From Oleispirillum sp965228165 (GTDB lineage: Bacteria > Pseudomonadota > Alphaproteobacteria > Rhodospirillales > Rhodospirillaceae): a stretch of DNA of 64,000 nt. Of the stretch, positions 24,820 to 33,533 are shown piece by piece. The first letter of the stretch is position 1; the number at the start of each line of letters is the position of its first letter. The stretch lies in contig CBDDHB010000003.1 of NCBI GenBank assembly GCA_965228165.1, positions 558,001 through 622,000 on the forward strand. The letters run 5' to 3'. Made by a program: the position numbers and the translations under genes. A model generated the notes under the pieces. That model searched no databases, was not told where the DNA came from, and was given only the letters and a program-made list of their open reading frames with translations.

Positions 24820-26232
24820 TCACTCCGCCAGACGCTCCGGCGGCAGAGTGACGCCACCGCCCAGGGCGCGATGGACGACCACCCGGTTGACCAGCCGGTC
24901 GTAGCGGTTGGCGAGCAGCGATTCCTCCGCCGTGCGGCGCTTTTCCTGCGCGTCGAGATAGGATTGCAGATCCGCCGCGCCGTTCTGGTAACGCACCGAA
25001 TACAGGCGCTCCGCCTCGCGCGCGGTGTCGAGGGCGCGTTGCAGGCTGTCGTTCCGCGCCGCCAGTTGGCGTCCCGAGGACAGGGCGTTCTCGACCTCGG
25101 CCAGGGCGGCGTAGAGAGTCTGACGGAAGTCGGCCACCGTCGCCCGGTATTCGGAGTCCGAAACCTTGACGGTGCGCCGCATCTCCCGCCAGTTGAGGAA
25201 GGGCAGGCTGAGCCCCGCCCCCAGGGCGCCCACCGGATTGCGCAGAACGTCGGTCAGCGCGACGCTGGACGACCCCGCCGAGCCGGTCAGGGAGAACTTG
25301 GGCAGATAGCTTGCCCGTGTCGCGTCGGTTTCGGCCAAGGCCGCCTTCAACCGCGCCTCGGCGGCGCGCAGATCGGCGCGGCGTTCCAGCACCTGGGCGG
25401 GCAGACCCGCCGCGACCGGCGGCGGCAGGGTTTCCGGCAAAGCCTGGCGGGGCAGGACGGCGGCGGACGGCGGCGCGTCGAGCAGGATGGCGAGGGCGTT
25501 CTCGGTCTCGGTCAGGCTTTGGCGGTAGGTGGTGTCGTCGGCCTCCTGGCTGCGCAGGTTCTGCTCCGCCTCCAGCACGTCGAGGCTGGACACCGCGCCC
25601 GCCGCCAGCTTCGCCTGCGCCAGTTCGAAGGTCCGCCGCGCATAGGCGATGCTTTCGCCGCTCAAGGCGACGCGCTGGCGATAGTAGACCAGCTTCCAGT
25701 ACAGCTCGGCGGCGGTGGCGGCCAGCTCTTGCGCCGCGTCGGCAAGGTCCAGGTCCGCCGCCTCGGCCTCCAGGTCGGCGGCGTCGCGGGTGCGCGACAG
25801 AGCCCCCCAGGGATCGGGGTCGAGATCGATCCCCAACGAGACCTCCGCCCCGCGCGTCGTCTTGCGCGGCGCGGACAGGGTACGGCGGCGGGTCAGATCG
25901 CCGCTCGCCGACAGGCTGGGGTAAAGGTCGCCCTGCGCCAGCCCGGCCTTCAGCCGCGCCTGACGGGCCTTTTCCACCGCCACCGTCAGGTCGTTGTTGC
26001 GCGCCAGGGCATCGGCGATCAAGCGATCGAGATCGGCGTCGCCGAATTCCCGCCACCAGTCGTCCATGGCGGACGCGGCGGCGGCGGGCGCGGCGGCCTG
26101 GGCGAACCCCGGCGGAACGGTCAGCTCGGGGCGGCGATAGTCGCTCTCCAGCAGGGCGCAACCGCCGAACGCCAACGCCGACGCCAGCAGGACGGCCCGC
26201 CTTCCCCAGATCGATATGGACGAACGGTTCAT
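24820..26232 (-). CDS. TolC-like outer-membrane efflux lipoprotein
   Basis: A 470-residue outer-membrane factor of the NodT type. The N-terminus SALAFGGCALLESDYRRPEL has a lipobox (AFGGC). Two copies of the OEP repeat are visible; AMDDWWREFGDADLDRLI opens the first, and RRADLRAAEARLKAALAETDATRASYLPKFSL opens the second. YSVRYQNGAADLQSYLDAQEKRRTAEESLLANRYDRL ends the coiled hairpin. Its start overlaps the macB stop by four bases (ATGA), giving the operon macA-macB-outer-membrane channel, a complete tripartite pump. Confidence 0.9.
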   Translation of the reverse strand: MNRSSISIWGRRAVLLASALAFGGCALLESDYRRPELTVPPGFAQAAAPAAAASAMDDWWREFGDADLDRLIADALARNNDLTVAVEKARQARLKAGLAQGDLYPSLSASGDLTRRRTLSAPRKTTRGAEVSLGIDLDPDPWGALSRTRDAADLEAEAADLDLADAAQELAATAAELYWKLVYYRQRVALSGESIAYARRTFELAQAKLAAGAVSSLDVLEAEQNLRSQEADDTTYRQSLTETENALAILLDAPPSAAVLPRQALPETLPPPVAAGLPAQVLERRADLRAAEARLKAALAETDATRASYLPKFSLTGSAGSSSVALTDVLRNPVGALGAGLSLPFLNWREMRRTVKVSDSEYRATVADFRQTLYAALAEVENALSSGRQLAARNDSLQRALDTAREAERLYSVRYQNGAADLQSYLDAQEKRRTAEESLLANRYDRLVNRVVVHRALGGGVTLPPERLAE

Positions 26233-28180
26233 TCCCGCGCCAAAGCCTCCACCGGATCGAGGCGCGCCGCATGACGCGCCGGAAAAAAGCCGAAACCGAC
26301 GCCGATCGCCGTCGAGCAACCGAAGGCGGCGGCGATCGACCCGGCCGAAATCACCATCTGCACGCTGCCGCCGAAGCGCCCGACCAGACCGTCGATGGCG
26401 AAAGCCAGACCGACCCCCAGCACCCCGCCGAGAAGGCAGACCAGAACCGCCTCAATCAGGAACTGCTGCATGATGTCGGACTGGCGCGCCCCCACCGCCA
26501 TCCGCACACCGATCTCGCGGGTGCGCTCGGTGATGCTGACCAGCATGATGTTCATCACCCCGATCCCCCCACCACCAGGGAAATCACCGCGATCGCGGAA
26601 ACGAGAAGAGTCATCGTCGCGGTGGTCTTGTCCACCGTCTGGCGGATGGTGTCGGTGTTGATGATGAAGAAGTCCTTGATCCGGTGCCGCTTCAGCATGA
26701 ACTGGACGATCTGGTTCTCCGCATCCTTGGTCGAGTGGTCGTCGGCCACCCGCACCGTGATGCGTTGCAGATAGGTCTGGCCGAGTATGCGGTTCATCGC
26801 CGTGGTGTAGGGCACCCACACGTACAGGGTATCCTGGTTGCCGAAAGCGGCGGTGCGCGGCTGGGTGACGCCGACGATACGCACCGGAACGTCGCCCAGG
26901 ATGATCACCTGGCCGACCGGATCGACTTCTTCGCCGAAGACCTTCTTCAGGGTATTGTCGTCGATCACCGCTTCCTGCGCGCGACGCTGCACGCTGCGCT
27001 CGGTGAACAGGGAGCCCTTCGCCAGTTCGTAGCCGCGCACCCGGAAATACTCCGCCCCCACCCCGGAAACCTGGACCGAAACCGAGACGTTGCGATAGCG
27101 CAGGCTGCGGCTGCCGCCGAAGCTGGGGGTGACGCTGTCCACGTAATCCTGCGTCTTCAAGGCCTCGGCGTCGCGCGGCAAAAGGGTGCGCACCTTGCCC
27201 GAACGTTCGTCGCCGAAGTCGCGACCGGGCAGGATATCGATGGTGTTGGTGCCGATCGACGAGATGTCCTTCAAGATTTTCTGGCGCGCGCCCTCGCCCA
27301 ACGCCACCACCGACACCACCGAGGCGATGCCGATGATGATCCCCAGCATGGTCAGGAAGGTGCGCAGGCGGTGCGCGGCCATCGCCAGGACCGCCATGCG
27401 GAAGGCCTCCCGCGCCCGATCCGCCAGGCCTCGCCAGCCATCGCCGCCGCCGTCGCCCACTCTTACCGGCAAAGCCGCGGCGCGCGACGACGCATCGGCG
27501 CGACGGTCGGCGAGAATCTCGCCGTCGCTGATCTCGATGATCCGCTCGGCATGCGCCGCCACCGCCTGATCGTGGGTGACGATGATGATGGTGTGTCCCT
27601 CGGCGTGCAGATCCTTCAGCAAGGCCAACATGTCCTCGCCGCTCTTGCGGTCGAGGGCGCCGGTCGGCTCGTCGGCGAGGATCACCCGCCCGCCGTTGAC
27701 CAGGGCGCGGGCGACGGAGACCCGCTGCTGCTGCCCGCCGGAGAGTTGCGCCGGAGTATGGTCCAGGCGGTCGCCCAGGCCCAACCGCTTCAACAGATCG
27801 ACGGCGCGGGCGCGCCGCGCCGCGCGGGCGCGTCCGGCATAGATCGCCGGAACCTCGACGTTACCCACCGCATCGAGGATGGACAACAGGTGATAGCGCT
27901 GGAAGATGAAGCCGAAATGCTCGCGCCGCAATTCCGCCAAGGCATCGGGGGAAAGCTCGCGGGTGTCGCGTCCGGCGACGCAATAGGAGCCACGCGTGGG
28001 ACGATCAAGGCACCCCAGAATGTTCATCAGGGTCGATTTGCCGGAACCGGAGACGCCGACGATCGCCACCATCTCCCCGGCCTCGATGGTCAGGTCGAGC
28101 CCCTTCAGCGCCGCGATGGTCTGTTCGCCGGACGGATATTCCCGCCACACCCCGGACAGGCGCAACAAGGGCTCGCCCAT
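26229..28180 (-). CDS. macB: MacB-type ABC transporter, frameshifted as written
   Basis: The N-terminal ATPase domain has Walker A VGVSGSGKSTLMNILGCLD, signature LSGGQQQRVSVARALVNG and Walker B VILADEPTGALD. It is followed by a membrane helix, a large periplasmic domain (residues about 290-510), and three more helices. The first frame ends at 26555 after ISLVVGGSG. The continuation GVMNIMLVSITERTREIGVRMAVGARQSDIMQQFLIEAV, ending LDPVEALARE, is in the next frame down to 26229. One missing base in the C6 run at 26565-26570 explains this: seven would restore GGIGVMNIM, the normal MacB sequence. A base error is likely; a real mutation would inactivate the pump. It overlaps macA by four bases. Confidence 0.88.
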
Positions 28181-29424
28181 CAGAACATCCTCCCCATCGG
28201 GGAACGCGGAGCGCCGCGCGCCGGTCCGGCATTGGCGGCGGCGGCGCGGCTGCTGACCACCCGTTCGCCTTCTTCCAGCCCTTCCAGAACCTGCGCCTGA
28301 ACGTTGTTGTTGATGCCGACCTTAATCTTGCGGGGCGAAAGTCGTCCGGCGGCGTCCATCACCTGCACCGGGTAAAGCCCCTTCGCGTCGGGGCGGCCCA
28401 GAACCGCGGCGGGAATGGTCAGCGCGGCCTTCGCCTCGGACAAGACGATCGACACCTGCGCGGTCATCGAAATCCGCAGCTTGCCGTCCGGGTTCTCCAC
28501 GTCGAACAGCGCGTTGTAATAGATCGCGCTGGAGGAGGAGGAGGACGAGGACGAGGACGACGATGAAGACGACGACGAGGTGGAGGTAGAGGAACTGACG
28601 CTTTCCGGCGCCGGTTCGATGGTGCGTACCGTGCCGTAATATCGGCTGTCGGGTTCCCCCAGGATGGTGAAATAGACCTTCTGCCCCGGTCGGACCCGCG
28701 TCACGTCGGCCTCCGACACCTCGGCGCGCACCGTCATCAGGCCCAACTGCGCGATCTTCATCAGGGTCGGCGTGGTCTGGCTGGCGTTGACCGTCTGCCC
28801 CTGGTCCACCGGCAGCGCCACCACGGTGCCGGAAATCGGCGCGGTGATCCGGGTGTAGCCCAGGTTGACCTTCGCGGTTTCCACGGAGACCTTGGCCTGT
28901 TCGATCTGCGCGTCCAGGGCGGCAACTTCCGCCCGCAGGGCCAACAGGTTGGCCTCCGCCGACTCATAACTCTCGCGCGATCCGGCGTCCTGCTTCAACA
29001 GTTTCTTCTGGCGGGCGAAGGCCAGTTCCGCCTGCCGCAGCGAGGCGACCTTGGCGGCGCGCGACGCCACCGCGCTCGCCTGCTCGGCCTCCGCCTTACG
29101 CAGAGCGTTCTGCTGGGTCAGGGAATCGATCTCGACGACCAGTTGGCCTTCCGCGACCTCGTCGCCCAGGTCCACCAGCAAGGATTTGATCTGGCCCGAG
29201 GCCTGCGCGCCCACCGTGACCTGCTTCTTGGCCTCGATCTCGCCGTCGGCCAGAACCGTATCCTCGATATCGGCGCGGGAGACCGTCACCGTCGGCGGCG
29301 GCGTCTCGGACGGGGAAAATCCCCGCCAGCCCACCGCCGCCAGCGCCGCGACGACCAGACCGGCCACCGCCAGCCGCCGCCCCGTCAACCGGGGCAGCCG
29401 ATGCCTCCATCCCGCTTCGCCCAC
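28180..29424 (-). CDS. macA: MacA-type periplasmic adaptor protein
   Basis: A 414-residue membrane-fusion protein with one N-terminal membrane anchor (RRLAVAGLVVAALAAVGW). It has a biotinyl-lipoyl region (VGAQASGQIKSLLVDLGDEV with its partner ITAPISGTVVALPVDQGQTV), a helical hairpin between them and a beta-barrel. It links MacB to the outer-membrane channel. The GTG at 29424 is preceded by GGGAGGA at good spacing; an ATG at 29502 would add 26 unconserved residues. A tract of about 17 serines interrupts the region between EPAPESV and AIYYNALFDV. Its stop overlaps macB (ATGA). Confidence 0.9.
   Translation of the reverse strand: MGEAGWRHRLPRLTGRRLAVAGLVVAALAAVGWRGFSPSETPPPTVTVSRADIEDTVLADGEIEAKKQVTVGAQASGQIKSLLVDLGDEVAEGQLVVEIDSLTQQNALRKAEAEQASAVASRAAKVASLRQAELAFARQKKLLKQDAGSRESYESAEANLLALRAEVAALDAQIEQAKVSVETAKVNLGYTRITAPISGTVVALPVDQGQTVNASQTTPTLMKIAQLGLMTVRAEVSEADVTRVRPGQKVYFTILGEPDSRYYGTVRTIEPAPESVSSSTSTSSSSSSSSSSSSSSSSSAIYYNALFDVENPDGKLRISMTAQVSIVLSEAKAALTIPAAVLGRPDAKGLYPVQVMDAAGRLSPRKIKVGINNNVQAQVLEGLEEGERVVSSRAAAANAGPARGAPRSPMGRMF
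28528..28596 (-). repeat. Polyserine-coding trinucleotide tract in macA
   Basis: The plus strand is a run of GGA and CGA triplets. On the coding strand this is TCC/TCG-type serine codons giving Ser-Ser-Ser-Thr-Ser-Thr followed by about 17 serines. The codons are mixed, so the run is not a pure microsatellite, but it is still prone to slippage in steps of three bases. Confidence 0.85.
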
Positions 29425-29536
29425 CGGATCGTCCTCCCGCTTTCGCCGCACCGCGCCGACCGCACCGGGCGCATCGGCATCACGATGCAGGATGCCGTCC
29501 AACTGTCACAAGACTGTGCCGGGCGATTCGGAAAAC

Positions 29537-29553
29537 TGTATCAATATGTAACA
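29537..29553. promoter_or_regulatory. Imperfect palindrome upstream of macA
   Basis: TGTATCAATATGTAACA has the half-sites TGTATC and GTAACA around AATAT. It lies about 110 bases upstream of the macA start in an AT-rich patch and could be an operator or the core of the efflux promoter. The regulator is unknown. Confidence 0.3.
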
Positions 29554-29554
29554 C

Positions 29555-30031
29555 CTAATTCGCGGCGGGACCGTCCAGGCAGGCGCGGACGTTGTCCATG
29601 CGGCGGTGCAGCGCCTCGGCCAGGGCCTGTCGCGAGGGCCGGTCCAGGACCTCCCCCATCTCGACGAAGGCCCGGCGCACCGCCTCGGCGTCCCGGCGGC
29701 GGCGGTCGTCGAACCCCGTGTCCTCGGCCAGCGCCTGCGGCAGGCGTCCCTCGACGAAATCACGCAGCAGATCGTCGGGACGCGGCGGGAAGGGCGGACG
29801 CGCGCCCTCCGGCTCCGCGAAGGCGCGTTCCAGAATGTCCAGAACCCGGCGGCGCTGCGGTTCGCGCAAGGACTCCTCGGCGGCGCGGATCAGATCGCGC
29901 TGGATGCCGGGTCGCGGCCCGAAGGGAGGAAAGCGGGGCGGCAAGGGCAGAACCGACATCGCCAGAAACCCCGCGCCGATACCCAACAGCAGGACGTTCA
30001 GAGCCAGGGAACCGACCAACCACCGCTTCAT
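29555..30031 (-). CDS. Periplasmic sensor-like (CpxP/heavy-metal sensor type) protein
   Basis: A 158-residue protein with an N-terminal membrane or signal segment (WLVGSLALNVLLLGIGAGFLAM) and a helical, charged mature part. LIRAAEESLREPQRRRVLDILERAF and RDAEAVRRAFVEMGEVLDRPSRQALAEALHRRM resemble the LTxxQ-type helices of CpxP/Spy/CnrX-like periplasmic proteins. The ATG at 30031 is preferred over an in-frame TTG at 30049. It follows a putative anti-sigma gene by 22 bases in one transcript, which recalls CnrYXH-type systems in which a periplasmic sensor controls a membrane-bound anti-sigma factor. The signal is unknown. Confidence 0.7.
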   Translation of the reverse strand: MKRWLVGSLALNVLLLGIGAGFLAMSVLPLPPRFPPFGPRPGIQRDLIRAAEESLREPQRRRVLDILERAFAEPEGARPPFPPRPDDLLRDFVEGRLPQALAEDTGFDDRRRRDAEAVRRAFVEMGEVLDRPSRQALAEALHRRMDNVRACLDGPAAN

Positions 30032-30053
30032 CGAACCATGCCCCCGCAACCAC

Positions 30054-30518
30054 TCACTTCAAGCCGTAAATATCCAGGGTCACCGACCAATCGCCGACGG
30101 AATGAACCACCGCCGAACGCTGCGCCAGATAACCCGCCGCCCCGATCAGAATGCCGAAGGCGAGACACGCCACCCACAGCCCCGTCAGGGGACGCACCAG
30201 AACCCCGATGCCGCCGCCGACGGCGCGCCTTCCCGGAGCGGGACCGGCGGCACGGGGGTGCGCCGACACCGGAGCCGGAGCCGGATCGTCCGGCAGATTG
30301 TCGAGGATCGCATCGGTCAAGCGACGCCGCCGCGCTTCGGTCAGCGGCGGCTCCGCCGTCGCCAGCAGGGCATCGAACGCCTGGGCGTCCGCGAACGCGT
30401 TGCGCGCATCCTCGCTTTCCTGTAGCAACCTTTGGGCGTCCTGGCGGCGCGCATGCGGCCACCGAATCAGGTCCGCGCCGTAGGTATCGAGCAACGCCCG
30501 GAATTCTTCTGGCGTCAT
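30054..30518 (-). CDS. Membrane protein, putative anti-sigma factor
   Basis: A 154-residue protein. The cytosolic N-terminus (MTPEEFRALLDTYGADLIRWP, then a helical region with ESEDARNAFADAQAFDALLATAEPPLTEARRRRLTDAIL) is followed by one membrane helix near residues 110-130 (LTGLWVACLAFGILIGAAGYLA) and a short periplasmic end. There is no zinc-binding HxxxCxxC motif. Placement directly behind an ECF sigma gene, 32 bases apart, suggests that it holds the sigma factor at the membrane. This is inference from context. Confidence 0.65.
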   Translation of the reverse strand: MTPEEFRALLDTYGADLIRWPHARRQDAQRLLQESEDARNAFADAQAFDALLATAEPPLTEARRRRLTDAILDNLPDDPAPAPVSAHPRAAGPAPGRRAVGGGIGVLVRPLTGLWVACLAFGILIGAAGYLAQRSAVVHSVGDWSVTLDIYGLK

Positions 30519-30550
30519 GATCCCTCCGCATCGTCCACGTCCTGTGGACT

Positions 30551-31117
30551 TTATTTAAGCACTGTTCTCAGCTTTTGCCGCCCTCTCTTCAGGAGGGACT
30601 CCACGGCGTTCAGCCGCAGGCCCATAATCTCCGCAACTTCTCCCGCCGTCAAACTCTCGTGATAGTAAAGCGTGATCGCGGTGCGCTGCTGTTCCGACAG
30701 ATGACCCATGGCGGCGCGCAGACGGGTTTCGTCCTCTCTTTGCTCGCACTGGGCGAGAGGCCCGGGGGAATCGTCTTCGATTTCCGGCACCTCGTCGATC
30801 GACGAGGTGCGGTTGCGCCGCACCGAATCGATGCAGCGGTTGACCGCGACGCGGTAAAGCCAAGTGCGGAATCGCGCCTGTCCCGGCGTCCACTGGGCGC
30901 GCGCGGTCCAGACCTTAAGGAACACGTCCTGCGCCACGTCCTCGGCCTCGGCGGCGCCGACGATGCGCCGCGCGGTGCCGACGATGCGGTCGATGTGGCG
31001 AGCGATCAGCAGACGGAAGGCGTTCTTGTCGCCGTCTTGAACGCGCAGCATCAGCGCCTCGTCGGTCATATCCTCCGACGACGACCCCGGCCCCAGCTTG
31101 ACGGCAACCTCGTCCAT
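30551..31117 (-). CDS. ECF RNA polymerase sigma factor
   Basis: A 188-residue extracytoplasmic-function sigma factor. Region 2 covers FRLLIARHIDRIVGTARRIVGAAEAEDVAQDVFLKVW and RFRTWLYRVAVNRCIDSVRR. Region 4 covers LSEQQRTAITLYYHESLTAGEVAEIMGLRLNAVESLLKRGRQKLR. The ATG at 31117 (MDEVAVKLGPGSSSEDM) has ACGGGGA upstream and gives a normal N-terminus; the open frame reaches 31183. With the two genes behind it, it forms a likely sigma/anti-sigma/sensor unit next to the MacAB pump, which may be among its targets. Confidence 0.9.
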   Translation of the reverse strand: MDEVAVKLGPGSSSEDMTDEALMLRVQDGDKNAFRLLIARHIDRIVGTARRIVGAAEAEDVAQDVFLKVWTARAQWTPGQARFRTWLYRVAVNRCIDSVRRNRTSSIDEVPEIEDDSPGPLAQCEQREDETRLRAAMGHLSEQQRTAITLYYHESLTAGEVAEIMGLRLNAVESLLKRGRQKLRTVLK

Positions 31118-31186
31118 CCACGTCCCCGTGGCGTGTCTGTCATCGACGGCTGCGATTCTGGTCAGTCCGTTCAACACACCCACCGA

Positions 31187-31672
31187 TCAGCTAGCGTTGT
31201 AGCAGGCGCGGCATGCCCCGTCACTCGGCAGTATCTGCCGATGGCTAGGCAGTTTTTCCCGCCCCTGGGGCAGCAGGGACGGCACCCCGGCGATCGCCGC
31301 GAAGGCTTCGCGCATCGCCAGAACCTGGCGCTGCACGCTGCCGTAACGCAGTTCCGAATCCGGCGACTTCGCCTGCTTGGCGCGATGCAACTGGACAATG
31401 GTGGTCTTGTAATAGGCGCGTAAGACCTCGGCGATCGGCTTCGCCTTGGGATCGGTCTGGTTGAGCGCGCCGTCCAACCCCTGAAGAATCCCGGACGCCC
31501 GCTCCACCGCCTTGAATTCCCGCTCGAAATCGTCTTCCAGGCAGGCCGCCTTGGCATGCGCCACGGCGCACAGGGTGGCGTCGTACAGCTCGACGATGAC
31601 GCGCAGCGGCGTCTGGGCGCGCCGTGCCGCGCCATAGGCCTTGACGCCCATTTCCAGGATGTTCTTGTCCAT
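31187..31672 (-). CDS. fliS: Flagellin export chaperone FliS-like
   Basis: A 161-residue helical protein directly behind fliD, the standard place for fliS. GVKAYGAARRAQTPLRVIVELYDATLCAVAHAKAACLED corresponds to the FliS N-terminal helices (AYxxxxxxTASPxxLIxxLYDGxIxxLxxAxxA). FliS binds the flagellin C-terminus and keeps it unfolded for export. AAGGAGGG precedes the ATG at 31672. The likeness is moderate, so the call rests partly on position. Confidence 0.78.
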   Translation of the reverse strand: MDKNILEMGVKAYGAARRAQTPLRVIVELYDATLCAVAHAKAACLEDDFEREFKAVERASGILQGLDGALNQTDPKAKPIAEVLRAYYKTTIVQLHRAKQAKSPDSELRYGSVQRQVLAMREAFAAIAGVPSLLPQGREKLPSHRQILPSDGACRACYNAS

Positions 31673-31700
31673 GATGCCCTCCTTGGGATCGGGTGAAAGA

Positions 31701-33391
31701 TCAGTCGTCGTCGGTGCCGAACAGGGCTTCGACCTGGGCGAGCGCCAGTTCCGAGGCTTCGATCTCCGCCTCGATGCGCGCGTAGTACGAGGTCAGGTAT
31801 TCCTCGTAGGCTTCCGCCTTCTCGGCGATGCGATCGCGTTTGGTTTGCTTGGAATCGGTTTGGTTTGCTTGGAATCGATGGTGTCGGAAAGGGACTCGAC
31901 GCGGCTGGAGACCAACCCGTCGTCGCCTGCATAGGTTTCCAGGGTCGCCACCATCAGATCGGCGAAGCCGCCTTCGACGGTCAGGGTGACGCTATCGGTC
32001 GTGCCTGCGTTTGCGGTTCCACCGGTATAGACCAGACGCAGGCCCTCGTAGGCAGTGCCGTCCACACCCTTCAGCGTCTTGTTGCTGACGGTCAGCGCGG
32101 TGCCGTCGATGGTCGCGCCGGTGATGTTGCCGTCGTCGTCCAGGATCACCTCGACGGTGTACTCCCCCGACGCCATGCTGCCCGAGATATCGCCGACATA
32201 CAGGTCGGACGAAGAAACCGAGGTGCTCTGCTGGAAGAACGCCTCCGCCACGTCGGCATGCTGGGTCAGAAACTCTTCCAGGACGTCGGCATCGAGTTCC
32301 AGGGTGTTGTCGTCGGCATAGGAAATGCCGAGGTCGGCGATGGAATAGGTGGTGCCGTCCACCTCGACGGTCTGGCCGAGCAGGGAATAGAGGGCGGAAT
32401 TGATGCCGCGCAACAGGCTGTCGCCGAACAGCACCGCGTCGTCGGCGGCGCCGTCGTCGTCGGTTTCCTGTTGGGTGAGCGCGTACTCGCGATAGGTGTT
32501 GTAGGCGTCCACCAGGTCCTCGATCGCCGAATAGACGGTATCGAGATCCTGACCGACTTCCAGGGTGATGGTGCTCCCTGCGGAATCGTCGTACAGGCTG
32601 ATCGAGACGCCGGTCAGCACGTCCTCGATATCGTTGGAAGAACTGGTGACGGTGACGCCGTCGATGGTGATTTCCGCCAGGGATGCCGCCTGCAACTGGT
32701 TGGCGTAGGCGCCGTCGGCATCGGTAATCCCCAGGCCTTGCAGCACGTCGTCGCCGGACACCGCGCTGGCGGTAATGCTTTGCCCGGTATCGGCGGAAGC
32801 GAGCACCAGGGTATAGCCGGAATCGCTGCTCTTGATCAGGGTGGCGGTGACGCCGGTCTTGTCGCTGACGTCGTTGATCGCTTCGGCCAGATCGGCCAGG
32901 GTCATGTCGGAGGTGACGGTGATCTCGGTCGCGGTGCCGTCGGTTTCCTGTAGGCTGAAAATCCCGTCGTAGCCGAGAGCCGCCGTCTTGTCGGTCGCCG
33001 TGTCGGAGGCGACCTTGTGCGACGTGGCCAAGCTGATCACCTCGACGGCATAAGTGCCCAGCGCCGCATCGTCGGTGACGGTGACGCCGATAACGTCGGA
33101 GGGATCGGAAATCGCCGAGGACGACAGATAGGCGGCGCGGTCGGAGAACACCGAATCCTCCGCCGAGGCGGACAGGACCTCCGCCGCCTCCGACAGGGAG
33201 GTCAGATCGGAAAGCACGGTCTGCCAGCCGGTAACCTGTGCGTCGAGAACGTCGATCTGGTCGTCGATCAGATAGGAGGCCTGCATCTTCGCCTCGACCG
33301 CCGTCTCGATCAGGGCGGCGGAATCGAAACCCGAGGTTCCGGTTCCGGTGATGTAGGTGGTGCCGCTGGCGCCCGTCACGGTCGTCGACAT
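31701..33391 (-). CDS. fliD: Flagellar filament cap protein FliD, frameshifted near its C-terminus
   Basis: The protein starts MSTTVTGASGTTYITGTGTSGFDSAALIE, typical of FliD, and has FliD_N (residues about 15-110) and FliD_C domains (IEDLVDAYNTYREYALTQQETD, LFGDSLLRGINSALYSLLG, GYxLxxA-like regions). FliD caps the filament and guides flagellin assembly. As written the frame leaves the normal path at a 20-bp tandem duplication (31838-31877) and stops at 31793 with SPRRRKPTRNT. Removing one copy restores DRIAEKAEAYEEYLTSYYARIEAEIEASELALAQVEALF ending at 31701, the usual C-terminal coiled coil. The coordinates given are for the restored gene. Confidence 0.9.
31838..31877. repeat. 20-bp perfect tandem duplication in fliD
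   Basis: The unit GTTTGGTTTGCTTGGAATCG occurs twice head to tail, at 31838-31857 and 31858-31877, with no mismatch. Because 20 is not a multiple of three, the second copy shifts the fliD frame. The unit itself contains the shorter repeat TTTGGTTTG. Confidence 0.95.
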
Positions 33392-33494
33392 GATGCTGCG
33401 TCCTTCCCTCCCCCAGCCCGAAACCGGGATGAGGAGACCGAACCGCGCGGTGTGAACCGACGCGCAGGAGGGGGTGTCCGGTCTCCTCAAGGAA

Positions 33495-33524
33495 GCGCGC
33501 CCATCCGGGCAGGGAGGGGCGCGC
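33495..33524 (-). terminator. Possible hairpin behind the flagellin gene
   Basis: GCGCGCCC (33495-33502) pairs with GGGCGCGC (33517-33524) around a 14-base loop, just behind the flagellin stop. A second, wider repeat, GAGGAGACCG near 33430 with CGGTCTCCTC near 33480, lies in the same gap. There is no U tract, so it may attenuate rather than stop transcription into fliD. Confidence 0.4.
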
Positions 33525-33533
33525 GCCTTCGTC

